DNA from: Epiperipatus broadwayi
Lineage: Eukaryota; Onychophora; Udeonychophora; Euonychophora; Peripatidae
NCBI GenBank assembly: GCA_028023455.1
Contig: JAQFVV010006310.1
Span: forward strand, 992,001 to 1,056,000
Direction: 5' to 3'
Length of the DNA stretch: 64,000 bases
Position 1 is the stretch's first letter. Every line of letters begins with the position of its first letter. A model generated the notes under the pieces. It did not search any database, had not been told where the DNA came from, and saw nothing but the letters and a program-made list of their open reading frames with translations. Position numbers and translations under genes: made by a program. Shown piece after piece: positions 1 to 11,167 of this stretch.

Positions 1-1701
1 ATTGTACCATATCCCTCTGAAATTGAATTTATTACTAGGTTTTAAATACCTTTTAAAATAACTTTTAATATCTTTTGGAATCTAAACTTTAATATCTCTT
101 TACTATAACTAAGTTTTAACATTTACTTTAATACATTTATTGCATATCTTTTTGGATAATTATTATTTGATATCTTTTCATAACATTAATAACAATGCCT
201 TTTGTATTTATCATTTCATTATGCAATTATTCAATTATATCCTTAAACATGGGAATGAACCAGGACTTCAAGCAGAGGGGAGAATACCATTGATAGGATA
301 ATCGTCAACAATACTCATGCCTGAATCAGGACTATATGAAGCGTAACATGACCACATTTCCTGACTATGGGCCACCTCGACTGCTGGAACAAAAACCTAG
401 TATGCAAAGCATTTTATTTGTTTTGAGGATCAAATTCAGGTGTCTGCCAACCATATATTATATAGTTGGCATGCTCAGATGATAGGCACACCAACCCAGC
501 ACTTGAAATATTCCAAACTAGCTCATACTCTTAATCAAGGATGTCCAGCACATTAGCATAACATATATAAACATTTATCTCTTTAAAGAAATGGTGACAC
601 AGTGACAAGAGAGAGAAAGAGAGAGAGGGAGGGGGAGGGAGAGGGAGAGGGATTTTTAATAGTCCTTCATAGACAATCATTATGGAAGAGATATTTACCT
701 AGGTTTTCATTATTTATGGTATTGAGATGACACAGTTCATTTGGTTTTGGTTTTCTTTAGTATTACTTTCCAACTGTTTAGTCTTTGTTCTCCATTGATA
801 ATGGGAGAGAAAGAGTGTAGTGACAGCATCTATTTTATGACTTAAACATTGGTTTCAGGCATTGGTTCCAAGTGTAGACAGTTGATTTTGGTGGAGGACT
901 TAGGGCATGAAGCCCAGTTGAACACTTCTAAGGGGTTCTAACAATGTAGTTTCGTGGCTCCTACGATATTTTCTGCAGCAGTAATGACTGACTCTATACT
1001 GTACTTAGATTTCTGAATCTCTGTATAACTGGATGAATCAAGCAATGAATATCATAATGAATCAATGACAGCATGAAGACCAGAATAATCTAACAACATT
1101 AAGACTGGAATTAATAATAATAGACTGTTGCAACTTTTATACCTTTTATCTCTCGTTATTCTTTTCCTTATCATAGCTTTAATTTTTTCATACTTTAAAT
1201 CTTTTTTTTTAATTAAATTTTACATTTTTCTTTAATTGATTTTTACATTTTTTCTTTAATCTACCATTTCTTTGCATAGCTGGAATTCAAAAAGTTTTCT
1301 TACATTAATTAATTAATTAATCTTTTTTATTTTAGATTTTTCACTAACATTTATTTTTACACATTTCTTCTTTTAACTTATTTTTAATTTATAAAAAGGA
1401 GAGTGATTTTTAATATTTTATTTCTAATTCTTTTTTCCCACCCTGTTCTCAATAAAAAGCATTATTCTCTTTTAAAAGCAAAATATACCAATCTTTTACT
1501 TTTACAAAATTATGTACTATTATCTTCAACTATTCTTCCAAATAAATTTGATCATATATTTTTAAATTATGAAATGAATGCAGATATATGTAAGTTTTAT
1601 AGCATATATTTTGCTATCATTATAATATGAAAAGATTATATAAATCAGTTATATCTCAGTGCTACCAATCAATATACTTTTCATGTAGTTATTTACATAG
1701 G
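1..1701. other. AT-rich non-coding stretch
   Basis: No exon or conserved protein is visible on either strand. The stretch is AT-rich with a purine microsatellite near 607-652. Positions 245-560 and 820-1100 are less AT-rich and look like worn interspersed repeats, but I could not name them. The missing first exon of WDTC1, which would encode a short N-terminus ending in phase 0, was looked for here and not found. Confidence 0.5.
607..652 (+). repeat. GA-rich purine microsatellite
   Basis: An uninterrupted run of about 46 purines made of GA, GGGA and AAAGA units. It is a simple-sequence tract with no coding content. Confidence 0.85.
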
Positions 1702-4700
1702 TAGAGGCAGATTAATTGGTAAGCGGACTAAGCGGCCATGTAGGTCCCAGAATGTCTTTTCATTAGGATTTGAGGAAAATTGTTTTTTTTGTATACAATC
1801 AACCCTGCTATAACATGGTATTGTTTAAGCTTTTGAAGGAAATTTATTTGAGTTTTGGTATGATTATAACTTTTAACTGGACATCAGGAGTGAAACTAGT
1901 ATAGCATGAATAGGTCCAAATTATATATAAATATGTCCAAATTAAGTAAATATGTTTTATATACAAAAAATTTGATATAATAATTTGATTTAAATTGAAA
2001 TACTCTGCTTTTCAAAAAATTATCATAAATAAATTTGTTGTTTTCCTGATGCTGATTTATCTCCAGAGAGTTTTTTCTTTATATATTGATCGGTGACAGG
2101 TAAAAATGAATTTTCTTTGTTAACATCTTAACAACATTATCATAAAAAAAAAAAAATTAGTAGGCATTGTTTGCGAGGGTAAAAGCTTTTAAACTATTTT
2201 ACAAAAAAAAACAACTTTTTCTTCACAGCAAAAAAATTAAGAGACATCAAAGTGGGGCAGAAAAGCATAAAAAAATCTGGAAATTTCTGAAAGCCAAAGA
2301 AATTAATTACATAAATTTTTAAAAGTTAATACAGAGACAAAGTTGCCATCAACATCTATGGCAGATAATTCTCAATTGCCTATGTTCGAAACTTCTTCTA
2401 AAGAAGAACAAGTTGAGAATCAAGAAGTTGAAATTGCTACTGAAAAAAGGGATTATAAAAATGCAAACTAATAGATAGTTCAGAAAGATACTTTGATATA
2501 GACATTGAAGTAATAAATGATATAGCTTTATGGCCAACAATATTAACAGATGCTATTATTGATCATCTTGATAACAAACCAAAAAATATCGGAATTATAG
2601 AGAATTTAAAATCAGTGTATAAAGACAGATATGAAATGTATTACAGAGAACTTTCTTATAATCATTTCTACAGAAAGAAATCAAATGGAATTAGGGAAAA
2701 GAGAAATTGGTTATTTTCATAAACAAGCAAAAATGTTTACTCCTATCCTTGCAAACTCTTTTCAACAATAAAATGTAAATTAATAACTGGCTTACAAAAT
2801 TGGAGATCAGTAATTATTATTTTATTGGACCATGAAGTTTCAAAAGAACATATGTCATCCATGTATACTATGTATAAAAGATTAACAAAATTCAATAGGA
2901 TTGATACTCAACTATTACAGGAAAAGGAAAAAGAAGAATCTTGCCGGAGAGAAATGTTGAAAAGAATTGTATCAACATTAAAATTGTTGAGTAGCTTAGG
3001 ATTAGGATTTAGGGGTCACAATGAAAGCAAAGATTCCAATAGGAAAGGAAATTATTTAACCTGCTTGGAATATCTGAATATGAAGTTTTTGAAGTTACAT
3101 CTATAAAAATATGCCAACCAGTAATAGGAAATGTAAACTATTTATCTCATATTATTTTTGATTAATTTGTAGATCGTATAGGAACTCAAGTAAGAGTGGA
3201 AATAAATGAAGAAATCAAATCTGTGACTTATTACAGTATAATTGTTGATTCCACTTCTGATATTTCACATGTCAATCAAGTAACTTTTGTGATATGTTTC
3301 ATCCTGTAGTAATATAATGAAAAGATTTATGGAATTCATTCCCATAGATAAAGATATGTTTTCATATTTAGAACAAGTTTTGCAAATTTTAATAAAATTA
3401 GGATTGAATATTAAAAACTGTCCAGGACAATTATTTGATAATGCTTCTAATATATCAGGGAAGTACTCAGTTTTGCAAGCACTTATTAAAGAACATAAAT
3501 GTTTGGGTCGAAAAGATAGATGATTCATTCTATCTTTTCACAAAGACTTTATCTTGTGTTTGAAAGTGAGAATATTTATTTATAGTTAAAAATCTACAAA
3601 GCACATGTGTATTAGCTTTATGGCTGATTATTAATATTAAAGAACATAGCCCAAATGTGGTTTTTATTCTATGTGCTACTTATTTCTTAAATTTAATTGG
3701 AAATTTCGCTGCAGAAAGTTGTAACACCACAATTGAGTATTTTATGTTTGTGCAGAATTTATGCACCTTGTTTTCTGCATCAGTCCATCACTGGAAAATT
3801 TTAACCAGAAATCTAGAAATATGTAAACATTCCCTCACAATGAAAAGAGTTTATAATACAAGATGGTCAACAAGAGCAGATGCTGTATTAGCTATAAAAC
3901 TTGGTTTCACCCTTGTAAAAGAAGCTTTAACTGAAATTTGTCATTCAGAATATAAAAAAAAAGTTACCATAGTGGAAGCGACTTCACTTCTGAAGAAAAT
4001 GGACAAATATGAAACTGCCCTAATGGCAGTAATTAGGAATATTGTTTTACAAAGAATAAATGCTACTAGTAAATTAGTGGAGTGTAAACTATTGAAAAGA
4101 TCTTTTCTATTGAAGCCATTAGAAAATTGTTTCAATAATTTCAGAGAAGAATTTGAAAAAGTTGAAAAAGAGGCAACTGATTTATCGGGGCTATCATTTA
4201 ATGTGGAAAATGGAAACTTGCAGACTACAAAAGACAAAAATGTTTTTTGATGAAAACAAAAAACTCGGACATGAATTTACTATAAGAGAAAATTTCATAG
4301 TCAATTCATTTTACGTCATATGTGATATCAGCAAGGCAGAACTATCTCAATGAACTCAGACATATGAAATTGTTGTAGAGCCTTTTTGAATATTTTTTTG
4401 ATTGGAATTTATCAATAGAATAACAGAACACGATAAAAAAGTTTAAAGATATTTACAAAAATGATATTGATGATTGTAATTTTGAAGATGAATTTGACCA
4501 TTTTTTAATATTTCTAAAAGAAAACAAAGATACTATGAAAACCATACCAGATCGAGTCGCCAAGGAAATGTCTTGCACATTTCCAGATGTTGAAATATTA
4601 TTAAATTTTTTTTTAGCAATTCCTTATCTAATGCATCAGGAGAAAGATCGTTTTCTGTTTTAAAATGTGCAAAAAATTATTTAAGGAGTACTATGGGAGA

Positions 4701-4995
4701 AGAAAGATTAAATAATATGGCCATTCTACATATAGACCAGGAAATTTTAAGATGAATTTGACACTGCAAAAATAATTGACGAATTTGCATTAAATAAAAC
4801 AAGATGGAAATTTATGTAAAAAACGTTTTTTAATAAATTCATTTAATGTGTTACAGTATGAAATTTTTGATTACGTTTTTTTTTTTGTTGTTAATAATTT
4901 AATGACAATTTTCTTGAATTTTTTTTTCTAACTTGAGTTTTAGGGCCCTGAAATTTTTACTGCTTGGGGCCCCCACTTGGCTTAATCCACCTCTG
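1702..4995 (+). mobile_element. Degenerate hAT DNA transposon (ZMYM1-like)
   Basis: The outer ends form imperfect inverted repeats. The left end reads TAGAGGCAGATTAATTGG. The right end, read inward on the other strand, is CAGAGGTGGATTAAGCC. This resembles hAT termini of the CAGAGGCGGATT type. Between them lies a broken hAT transposase in the same orientation. The length of about 3.3 kb suits an autonomous hAT. The flanking 8 bp, tacatagg and tatgagta, do not match, so the target duplication has decayed or an end is misplaced by a few bases. The element is an old, inactive copy. Confidence 0.75.
2358..4755 (+). pseudogene. Broken hAT transposase, ZMYM1-like (DUF4371 + hAT dimerisation domain)
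   Basis: Pieces of one transposase follow each other on the + strand, separated by stops and frameshifts. They are an acidic N-terminus from the ATG at 2358 with an early stop near 2469; a segment at about 2500-2720 with the LWPTILTDAIIDHL-type motif common before the TTF-type zinc finger; 2825-3106 with LLSSLGLGFRGHNES, matching the conserved LxxRGLxFRG stretch; 3317-3523 with IKNCPGQLFDNASNISGKY, where the RNase-H-like core has GQxxDNAxNMxG; 3657-4250 with NTRWSTRADAV; and 4630-4755 with NASGERSFSVLKCAKNYL, the C-terminal dimerisation motif. Family assignment rests on remembered ZMYM1/DUF4371 proteins. It cannot make an active enzyme. Confidence 0.85.
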
Positions 4996-5545
4996 TATGA
5001 GTATCTTTTACAATAAGTCAGATTTTGTTATGAAATTATTGGTAAATAATAAAGAATTTATGGCATTAGTTTCATTAAAATGTACAAAAAAAAAATATGA
5101 AGAAGGAACATTATGAAATGCTATCATATTATACCTCTTAATCTGGAAAATAAATCAGTGACTTATAGATTAGATAATAATTTCTATAACAAAGAATAAT
5201 GTCATTTTGCAATTTTTGTACAATATCTTATACCACATGCAAATAAAATTCCATTCAAAATTATTCAGAACATATTAGACTTTTATATAGGGGGAAAAAA
5301 AACATTTAAGTGTAGAAAATTATTTAACTATCATTGCTAATATATGCTAGATGGCAAAAAAAAAATCATGAGATGTTTTTGTTTTGTTTTCAATAAGATC
5401 TTTTATTTAGATAACCACCCTAAATTACAGAATATTTTTAGAAAATTTTGAGAAATCTATATTTAGAATTGAAAGTATAATTAAAAGAAATTGTGGTAAG
5501 CAGACTGATTTGATTTACATATTATTATCTTTTCAAACTTTTTAG
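4996..5545. other. AT-rich stretch without recognised features
   Basis: Contains short A and T runs only. No exon, RNA gene or recognisable repeat was seen. Confidence 0.4.
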
Positions 5546-5885
5546 TGAAAGTGATGACTGTCCCTGAAACTCAAGATCTGTGGTTTGCATCTCAGTTTGT
5601 CACTTCCAATGTTCAACTTCTTATAAACTCCTGAGCAACAAACTATTTGATTATTGTTTACCCTGCATGTTTTGAGGCAGGTAGCATAGTTATTTGTGCA
5701 TACAATCCATGAATATCAACTCAGTTCCATCACTTTCAGTACTTCTGAATTTCTGAACAACAAACCATTTAATTATTTTCGTATGCATAGTTTGATGCAG
5801 TGATAGAATGGCAGAGTATGGAGCTCAAGATTCATGGGATTTTAGCCCAGCACTTTTGCTTCCTATGCTTGAACTTTTTATGATA
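5546..5885 (+). repeat. Three tandem degenerate SINE-like units
   Basis: Three related segments follow each other at about 5546-5655, 5675-5770 and 5791-5885. Each carries a version of CTCAAGATYYATGGRTT, then a CAYTTTCAATG-like stretch, then ACTTCTRAATTYCTGAGCAAC. The same unit occurs in reverse at 46521-46640 and 59246-59381. The last of these has tRNA-promoter-like boxes. The order suggests a SINE that inserted into itself or was duplicated in tandem. The 63-codon reading frame across the third unit is not a gene. Confidence 0.5.
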
Positions 5886-6649
5886 CTTCCTAGCTTTAAG
5901 TTTTTATTGAATATTAAATTAAGAAGACTAGAATGTGGAAGAAACACCAATAACTTCAAATACTTTGATGGCATTATATTTATTTATAGGCAAAAATGAA
6001 GAAAATCTGAAATTATTCATCAAAGTGAAATGATATGATTAAATATGAATAGATGTGCTGCAATTGACTTTTAAATTTGTAGCAAAGTTGTAAAAGCTGG
6101 CATAATTTGTCTGAATGGATTCAACAACAAAGAAGGTGGCAGTTAATAATTACAGTATTTCCTATTATTTATATGTCTTGAATATTAAACACTGAAGATG
6201 GATATGAAGAGTATGAATGGTTTTTGAGTGTCATTAATAACAGCGAGGGAAAGAGAAATTGATTACTCAAATTTATTTTAAACACAAACTTTGTATGAGG
6301 CACACAGTGCTAGCTGCTCTAATTAGTTAGAAGAATGGTACTCAGAATACTGTGTTCCTGAAGATTTATGATGATGGTATTTTAGTTGTTTTTATATATT
6401 GGACTATTTCCATCAGCTAATATTCTTACAAGAGAAATGGCTCTTGTGCAACCTTGCTAATTATTTATTGAATGCAAAAAATACATTAATGACTATTATG
6501 GAATCATCTGATATATAATTATTTTGATTCTTATATTATTATTTGAATTATTAAACAAGCTTTGAATTTTAATAATACAAGTAATTCCATTTTATTCCTT
6601 ATACAGTTTTGCACAGTAGAAATGTGGTGTCTTAACCTATCCCTTTCAG
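5886..6649. other. AT-rich stretch without recognised features
   Basis: No exon or named repeat is visible. The stretch leads up to the left end of the large inverted-repeat element. Just before the element the host sequence reads TTTCAG, which makes a palindrome with the element's first bases. Confidence 0.4.
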
Positions 6650-7514
6650 TACTGAAACGGAAATCTCCAATCCCTTTCCGTTTCACCATCAACCTAATGA
6701 CCTATTCGTCTGAACTAGTTTCGAACCTATGTCAAATGTAAAAATGTATATATATAAATCGAGCGGGAAAACTTTGCTATAATTGCCGCTTAAATGGCAT
6801 TATCCATTTACATACGAAGACACGCTATAATTAGACAGGTTTGATAAAATTATAGCGGAGAAATGCTCATAATTTATTATAGAATGTTTTATTAATTTTC
6901 AGTCAATTCTTAATTATATTCGCTATTATATTCGTATGTGGATGGATAATTTAAACCTTGGAATAACGGCAAAATGATTCATATATATTTAAGTTTAAAT
7001 AAAAGTAATGTAAATGTTTTCTTTAATTTATTTAACGGTTTTCTGATTTAATGTTTTACATATATAGTTGAAACAAGTATTTTCTTTAAATTTGCCTTTT
7101 TTTTAATAAACAAATATGTTAAAAGTTATTTAGTTTTATAAAATAAGAATTATCTGTTCGCAATTAAAAATGAGAATTTTTGTAAACAAGATATCAATTA
7201 GTGACACACCCGGGTAAAAAGTAAAATCTGTTTTCTGATTGATTTTTGTTTGCAACAAAAGACTTTTTCATTAAATCAGAATACCGTTCCTTCTGCTAAG
7301 TAATAACACCTGAAAAGGAATTTAATTAATGAAAATGAATCAAATTATATAGTTTATATATTTTGATACATTTTTTTAAGGAAATTAAATATAACACCTC
7401 GGAGATTTTATCAGTTGTTGTAGAAATTGAATTATATTATTTTGCTTTAATTAAAAGTCAATTGGTCCCGAGGCTTACGAAATTCCAGAAAGGTGTTAAA
7501 GTTTAGTAGAAGGA

Positions 7515-7522
7515 TATAAATA
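7515..7522 (+). promoter_or_regulatory. Inward-facing TATA box candidate, left arm
   Basis: TATAAATA in the context GGATATAAATAGGCC stands out from the plain AT runs around it because it sits in mixed sequence. It points toward the element's centre. About 40 bases downstream the sequence becomes GC-richer. A promoter role is inferred from the motif alone. Confidence 0.4.
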
Positions 7523-7703
7523 GGCCTTATTTTAAGCGGGAAGGGAGAATCCATCTTACTTTTTGAAGAGAGTCAACAGGAGAAGTTTTATTATTGTTCA
7601 ACCTTAACATGTCTGGCTAAAGTCAGGCAAAATTTTGCTGCTTTCCCGTGATGGAACGCCTAGTTCAATCCATCAAATGCCAAAGGAACAACCAAGCTTA
7701 CAC

Positions 7704-7900
7704 CAACTAAATTTGAAGATGCCATAAGCCGTAAAAATAATTTGCCCTCGTTCCGATTTCAATCCAGCTAAAGAAACACTATTTTAAAAATCGTCTCCCA
7801 ACTAAATTGAAGATGCCATAAGCCGCCAAAGAAGTCACCTTCGTTTCCAGCTCGAATCTCTCCTTAGCTACAGAACTATTTTAGTATTATTTAAAATCGC
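7704..7900 (+). repeat. Two-unit ~95 bp tandem repeat inside the arm
   Basis: Both units begin CCAACTAAATTTGAAGATGC or close to it and continue CATAAGCCG. Each then has a TCG-rich stretch and ends with ACTATTTTA followed by AAATCG. The repeat is also present in the right arm, so it predates formation or homogenisation of the arms. It could be a set of protein-binding sites, but nothing shows that directly. Confidence 0.7.
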
Positions 7901-7904
7901 AGAG

Positions 7905-8903
7905 CTCTGTGTGCATTTCAAAAACATTCATTATTTCTTCAAAAACAGGTTAGCTAACCATATTATTGAAATTTCTATCTAAATTGTTTTCGAAATAATA
8001 TTTAAATGAAATACTTTTTGCTAATACAATAGTGTAAACTGTCTAAATTGTTTCCTAAAATATTTTAATTCTATAAATGAAATACTTTTGCTAAATTTCT
8101 GTTAATTAATGTTTTGCTATATAATTTAATCACTGCAATTATATTTTGCTTTTCTTTTGCTTATTTTATTTATTATTAGTTATGCCTATGTTTCGAAACG
8201 GCATGCATTTAATTATTAATATGTTTTTAAACATATAAATTTAAAATCTTCGTATTATTATTCATATAGCGTCATTTCATGCGCTGTTTCGAAACCCAAA
8301 TTCATATTTTGTCATTTAATAAATTAATTAATATAAATATAAAATGTGGCTTTTCAACCTTTAATTATTATATTACTAAAGATTAAACTAGCCTGGAGTG
8401 CAATCATAAGTATATTTTTTTAGTTAAGTATTCGTAAGTCCCCTATTAAATATACTTTCCCCCCTTTTAAAAGTTTAGTAGTTATAGATAACTAAAGAGA
8501 TTGAACGGGATAAAGTAAAGTTTGTATCTATATATTCCTGTCAGTAGCATATCGTATTTCTCATGCTACAGAAGAGTTGGCTCTTTTGATCAAGCTGATG
8601 ATCTAGTGTTCATTTAATATATGATCTTTAATTTATAATATCCTTCGGCTTGGCGGATGTGGGATTTATTAATATTTTCTCGTTGTGCTGTTCTTTTTGA
8701 TATATATATAAGATGGAGCCACGGCGTTGCCAGCACATCTTCTCTTATGGGTAGTGCAGTAGCGAAGTCTGAGCTATGGGCCAGATTAGCACGTAAGTCC
8801 CCCGCCTCTGAACCAAATAAAGGTTCCCCATTAGCAGCATGACGACCGGTTCTTGGGTAAACCGTTGTTTGTCACAAAAACCCTAAAACTATTCTTCCAT
8901 CCA
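7905..8903 (+). mobile_element. 999 bp LTR-like insertion with 5 bp target duplication CAGAG
   Basis: The right arm lacks this segment, which gives a clean empty site. The insert is flanked by CAGAG at 7900-7904 and 8904-8908. It has the look of a solo LTR: a TATA tract ending TATATAAGATGG near 8699-8715, an AATAAA at 8816-8821 about 110 bp later, and an end reading CTTCCATCCA. The start, CTCTGTGTG, is not a canonical TG end, so the exact LTR border is uncertain. No internal protein-coding part remains. The 61-codon frame over the TATA and polyA part is not a gene. Confidence 0.7.
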
Positions 8904-9179
8904 CAGAGCCACTTTATTATTATACTTTACTTGTGCCTAGCGTATTAGTAAAATCGTTATAGCCAACTCTTCCCTCCCTAATATGCAGTCTTCGGCGTTG
9001 ATCCGAAGCATTCTTGAAAACCCGTTCGATCTAAAGCTATCTGGGACGCTTTAAAAGCCCATAGTTAAAATAAATTTATTATAATTAAGATGTATTAAGT
9101 TTCACTCCAGACTTGGTTTGATTTTAAACTTAAACAGATATATACCCAAACGAGTATACATCTTTGTCAAAATAATGGA

Positions 9180-9380
9180 TATGTTTTATATATATATATA
9201 TAAAATATAATGCGTGTAATAAATATATAAAAGGGTATATAGATAATATATGGATAAAATGTATATAGATAAAATGTAATGTGTATAATCACAATATAAA
9301 GGGTATGTAAATAAATATAAAGTGTATCATATATATATAAGGTATATAAATAAAATATAGAGTGTATAATATATATGGAG
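9180..9380 (+). repeat. AT-rich minisatellite-like tract
   Basis: Irregular repeats of GTATATARATAAAATGTA-like units and (TA)n runs lie directly inside the left arm. No coding content. Unit lengths vary, so the tract looks slippage-prone. Confidence 0.6.
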
Positions 9381-9531
9381 TGATCAAATCACTCACAAAA
9401 ACAACTAACAATTTAAACTAACTAACGGGGTCCCCTGTAGTTTAACGATGCTGGCTGTCTATATGGTCTCTTTGCTCTAGTCTGATCACGTGACTCCCAT
9501 CTTGATGACCTAGGGTATGTTTGGCCGCTCA

Positions 9532-10260
9532 TCATGGCTCAATCCGACGCATCTTTTCTGGTGGTTCTTTAGGTCTTGGAGTAAAATCAATGGTGGTTAG
9601 AAATCCTGCCATATCTTCTATCGTTCGAATCTGGCACACCATCATCAACTGTTGTACTCTAAAAGGCATATTTTGTTGGATAATTCTAATCTTTTGGTTA
9701 TCTGTGAATGGAAATGCTGTTAAAGACCTGAGAGATGCTATCTGCCTTAAAAAAAATTGTGTATGGGTTTCTTTCACTACAGATCCATAAGTCTCTCTGA
9801 GTATCGAGTTGTATATACCCTCCTGGCGTTCTTCATTCCAAAAAGTTTTATGCATGGCTGAACAATATTGGTCAAAGTTTTGTGGCTTCTCTGTGCAGCA
9901 ATCCCACCATGACTTTGCATATCCATATAAATGATGTATAGCAAGGGCTACTTGGTCAGCTGTTGGGACTTTTTGGAACCAGAAGAGTTCTTGGAGACTT
10001 TCTAGATGGGCTTTTGGATTTTCTCCCACTTCTCCTTTAAAAGATTTAACTTGAATAAATTTTGCCAGACCTATGGGTGCATTTTCTGATGGTACTATTG
10101 ATCCGATTGTGTCCAAATTCCCTCTTTCTTGTGTTAAATCTGATTTCTTCCTGTCTGGGATGGCCTGTCGCACATATCCTTTGATAATAGTGCTTTCCTT
10201 ATCGCTTTCCCCCTCTTTAAGATCCTCAACTTTATGTACTGTCTCACTAATAACCTGCAC
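9532..10260 (-). CDS. Gag-like capsid ORF (second frame)
   Basis: This 242-residue frame reads on the - strand and matches the general plan of a gypsy-type retrotransposon Gag capsid (Retrotrans_gag family). It has FIQVKSFKGE near residue 68, then a helical stretch with ALAIHHLYGYAKSWWD, where the family has A..W, then NFDQYCSAMHKTFW and HTQFFLRQIASLRS. The listed start is a GTG. The same frame is open further upstream to about 10326, where it meets the end of the coiled-coil ORF, so translation probably enters by a frameshift. It ends without a zinc knuckle, protease or polymerase. Function is inferred: particle or RNA-protein complex formation. Confidence 0.7.
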   Translation of the reverse strand: MQVISETVHKVEDLKEGESDKESTIIKGYVRQAIPDRKKSDLTQERGNLDTIGSIVPSENAPIGLAKFIQVKSFKGEVGENPKAHLESLQELFWFQKVPTADQVALAIHHLYGYAKSWWDCCTEKPQNFDQYCSAMHKTFWNEERQEGIYNSILRETYGSVVKETHTQFFLRQIASLRSLTAFPFTDNQKIRIIQQNMPFRVQQLMMVCQIRTIEDMAGFLTTIDFTPRPKEPPEKMRRIEP

Positions 10261-10306
10261 ACTCTCTGTTCTATTAGAGTTATTGGCTTGGTGATTACTA
10301 GTTAAG

Positions 10307-11167
10307 TTACTTTCTAAACTTTTTTTTTACTTCTTTCATCTCTGCCAGATCTTTTCTCATTTCTTGAATACACGTGGTGATCATGTTTCCTTCTTGGTCA
10401 GTTACTTGACTTCTTTGTAGCAGGTTTTCTTTTATTTCATATATTTCCTCTCTGATCTCCCTTTGGGCTTCTTCACACTCTTGCAATTTGCTGTTAAATT
10501 CTGCCCCTACTTTAAAGACCCTTTCTTTCAAACCCTTTTCTTGACATTCTACTTGTTCAACTAAAGCCTTCACTTCTTCTTTAATCACAACAAATTCCTT
10601 TCTATTTTCTTCTTGGTTTTTATGTAACATTTCTTTAACTTCTCCCCTAATTTCTTCAGACTTCTGCTGACAGCTGGTTGACAATTCCTGTAGACCTTGG
10701 CACATTTCTTCCAGTCTTTTATCTCTGTCTGCCATCTCTTGTCTAATATCTCTGCTAAGGGTTTCAAATCTTTGTGTCATTTTGTGATTCATTTCCTCCA
10801 TTTTCTGATCCCTTTCCTCCATTTTCTGATTCATTTTCTGATCCCTTGCCTCCATTTTCTGATCCATTTCTTTCGCATCCTGTCTAAGCTGTCTCAGCAA
10901 CCAATTAAAATCCTGGCCTTCCTGCTTAATCTCCTCTACCAGTATCTGTTCAGATATTTCGGTAACTGAATTCTCTGGCATATCAAGAGTTTTCTGTGCA
11001 CACTCATCTCTATCCTGGCTCATACCATTTTCCCTTTCTATTTCTTCTGTACTGCTGTTGTACTCATTAATCTCTCTTCCTGATCTCAACACGATACCTC
11101 CACCTTTCATCTCCATTCCTACTTCTATCTCTTCCCCACTGCTCATTACTTCTGTTTCTTTTTTCAT
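10307..11167 (-). CDS. Coiled-coil N-terminal part of the gag-like protein
   Basis: A 286-residue frame starting at an ATG. The N-terminus is acidic and contains IVLRSGREI, a motif typical of the start of gypsy-like Gag proteins. Residues ~85-280 are a long charged coiled coil with repeated QKMEERDQKM units. It ends with KKKFRK at a stop just after a run of nine A residues (- strand). The next frame (9532-10326) lies one base away across that A run, so one base of slippage, deletion or sequencing error would join the two. Together they look like one Gag of about 550 residues in two frames. No nearby gene is in the same orientation. Confidence 0.7.
   Translation of the reverse strand: MKKETEVMSSGEEIEVGMEMKGGGIVLRSGREINEYNSSTEEIERENGMSQDRDECAQKTLDMPENSVTEISEQILVEEIKQEGQDFNWLLRQLRQDAKEMDQKMEARDQKMNQKMEERDQKMEEMNHKMTQRFETLSRDIRQEMADRDKRLEEMCQGLQELSTSCQQKSEEIRGEVKEMLHKNQEENRKEFVVIKEEVKALVEQVECQEKGLKERVFKVGAEFNSKLQECEEAQREIREEIYEIKENLLQRSQVTDQEGNMITTCIQEMRKDLAEMKEVKKKFRK

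Larger units (their letters stand above)
6652..9126 (+). repeat. Left terminal inverted repeat arm (interrupted)
   Basis: Matches the reverse complement of 12689-14160 from the outer end to GGTTTGATTTTA at 9126, where similarity stops abruptly. Differences seen include C/T near 7096, G/A in the GAGCGGG motif near 6763, and one base in an A-run near 7217. The outermost ~35 bp are themselves a hairpin: GAAACGGA pairs with TCCGTTTC near 6680-6692. The arm contains a two-unit ~95 bp tandem repeat at 7704-7900 and an insertion at 7905-8903. Confidence 0.92.

Noticed and set aside
9521-9790. 89-codon + strand frame over the gag region
   Set aside because: It is the shadow of the - strand capsid-like frame. 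Only the - strand protein shows family motifs.
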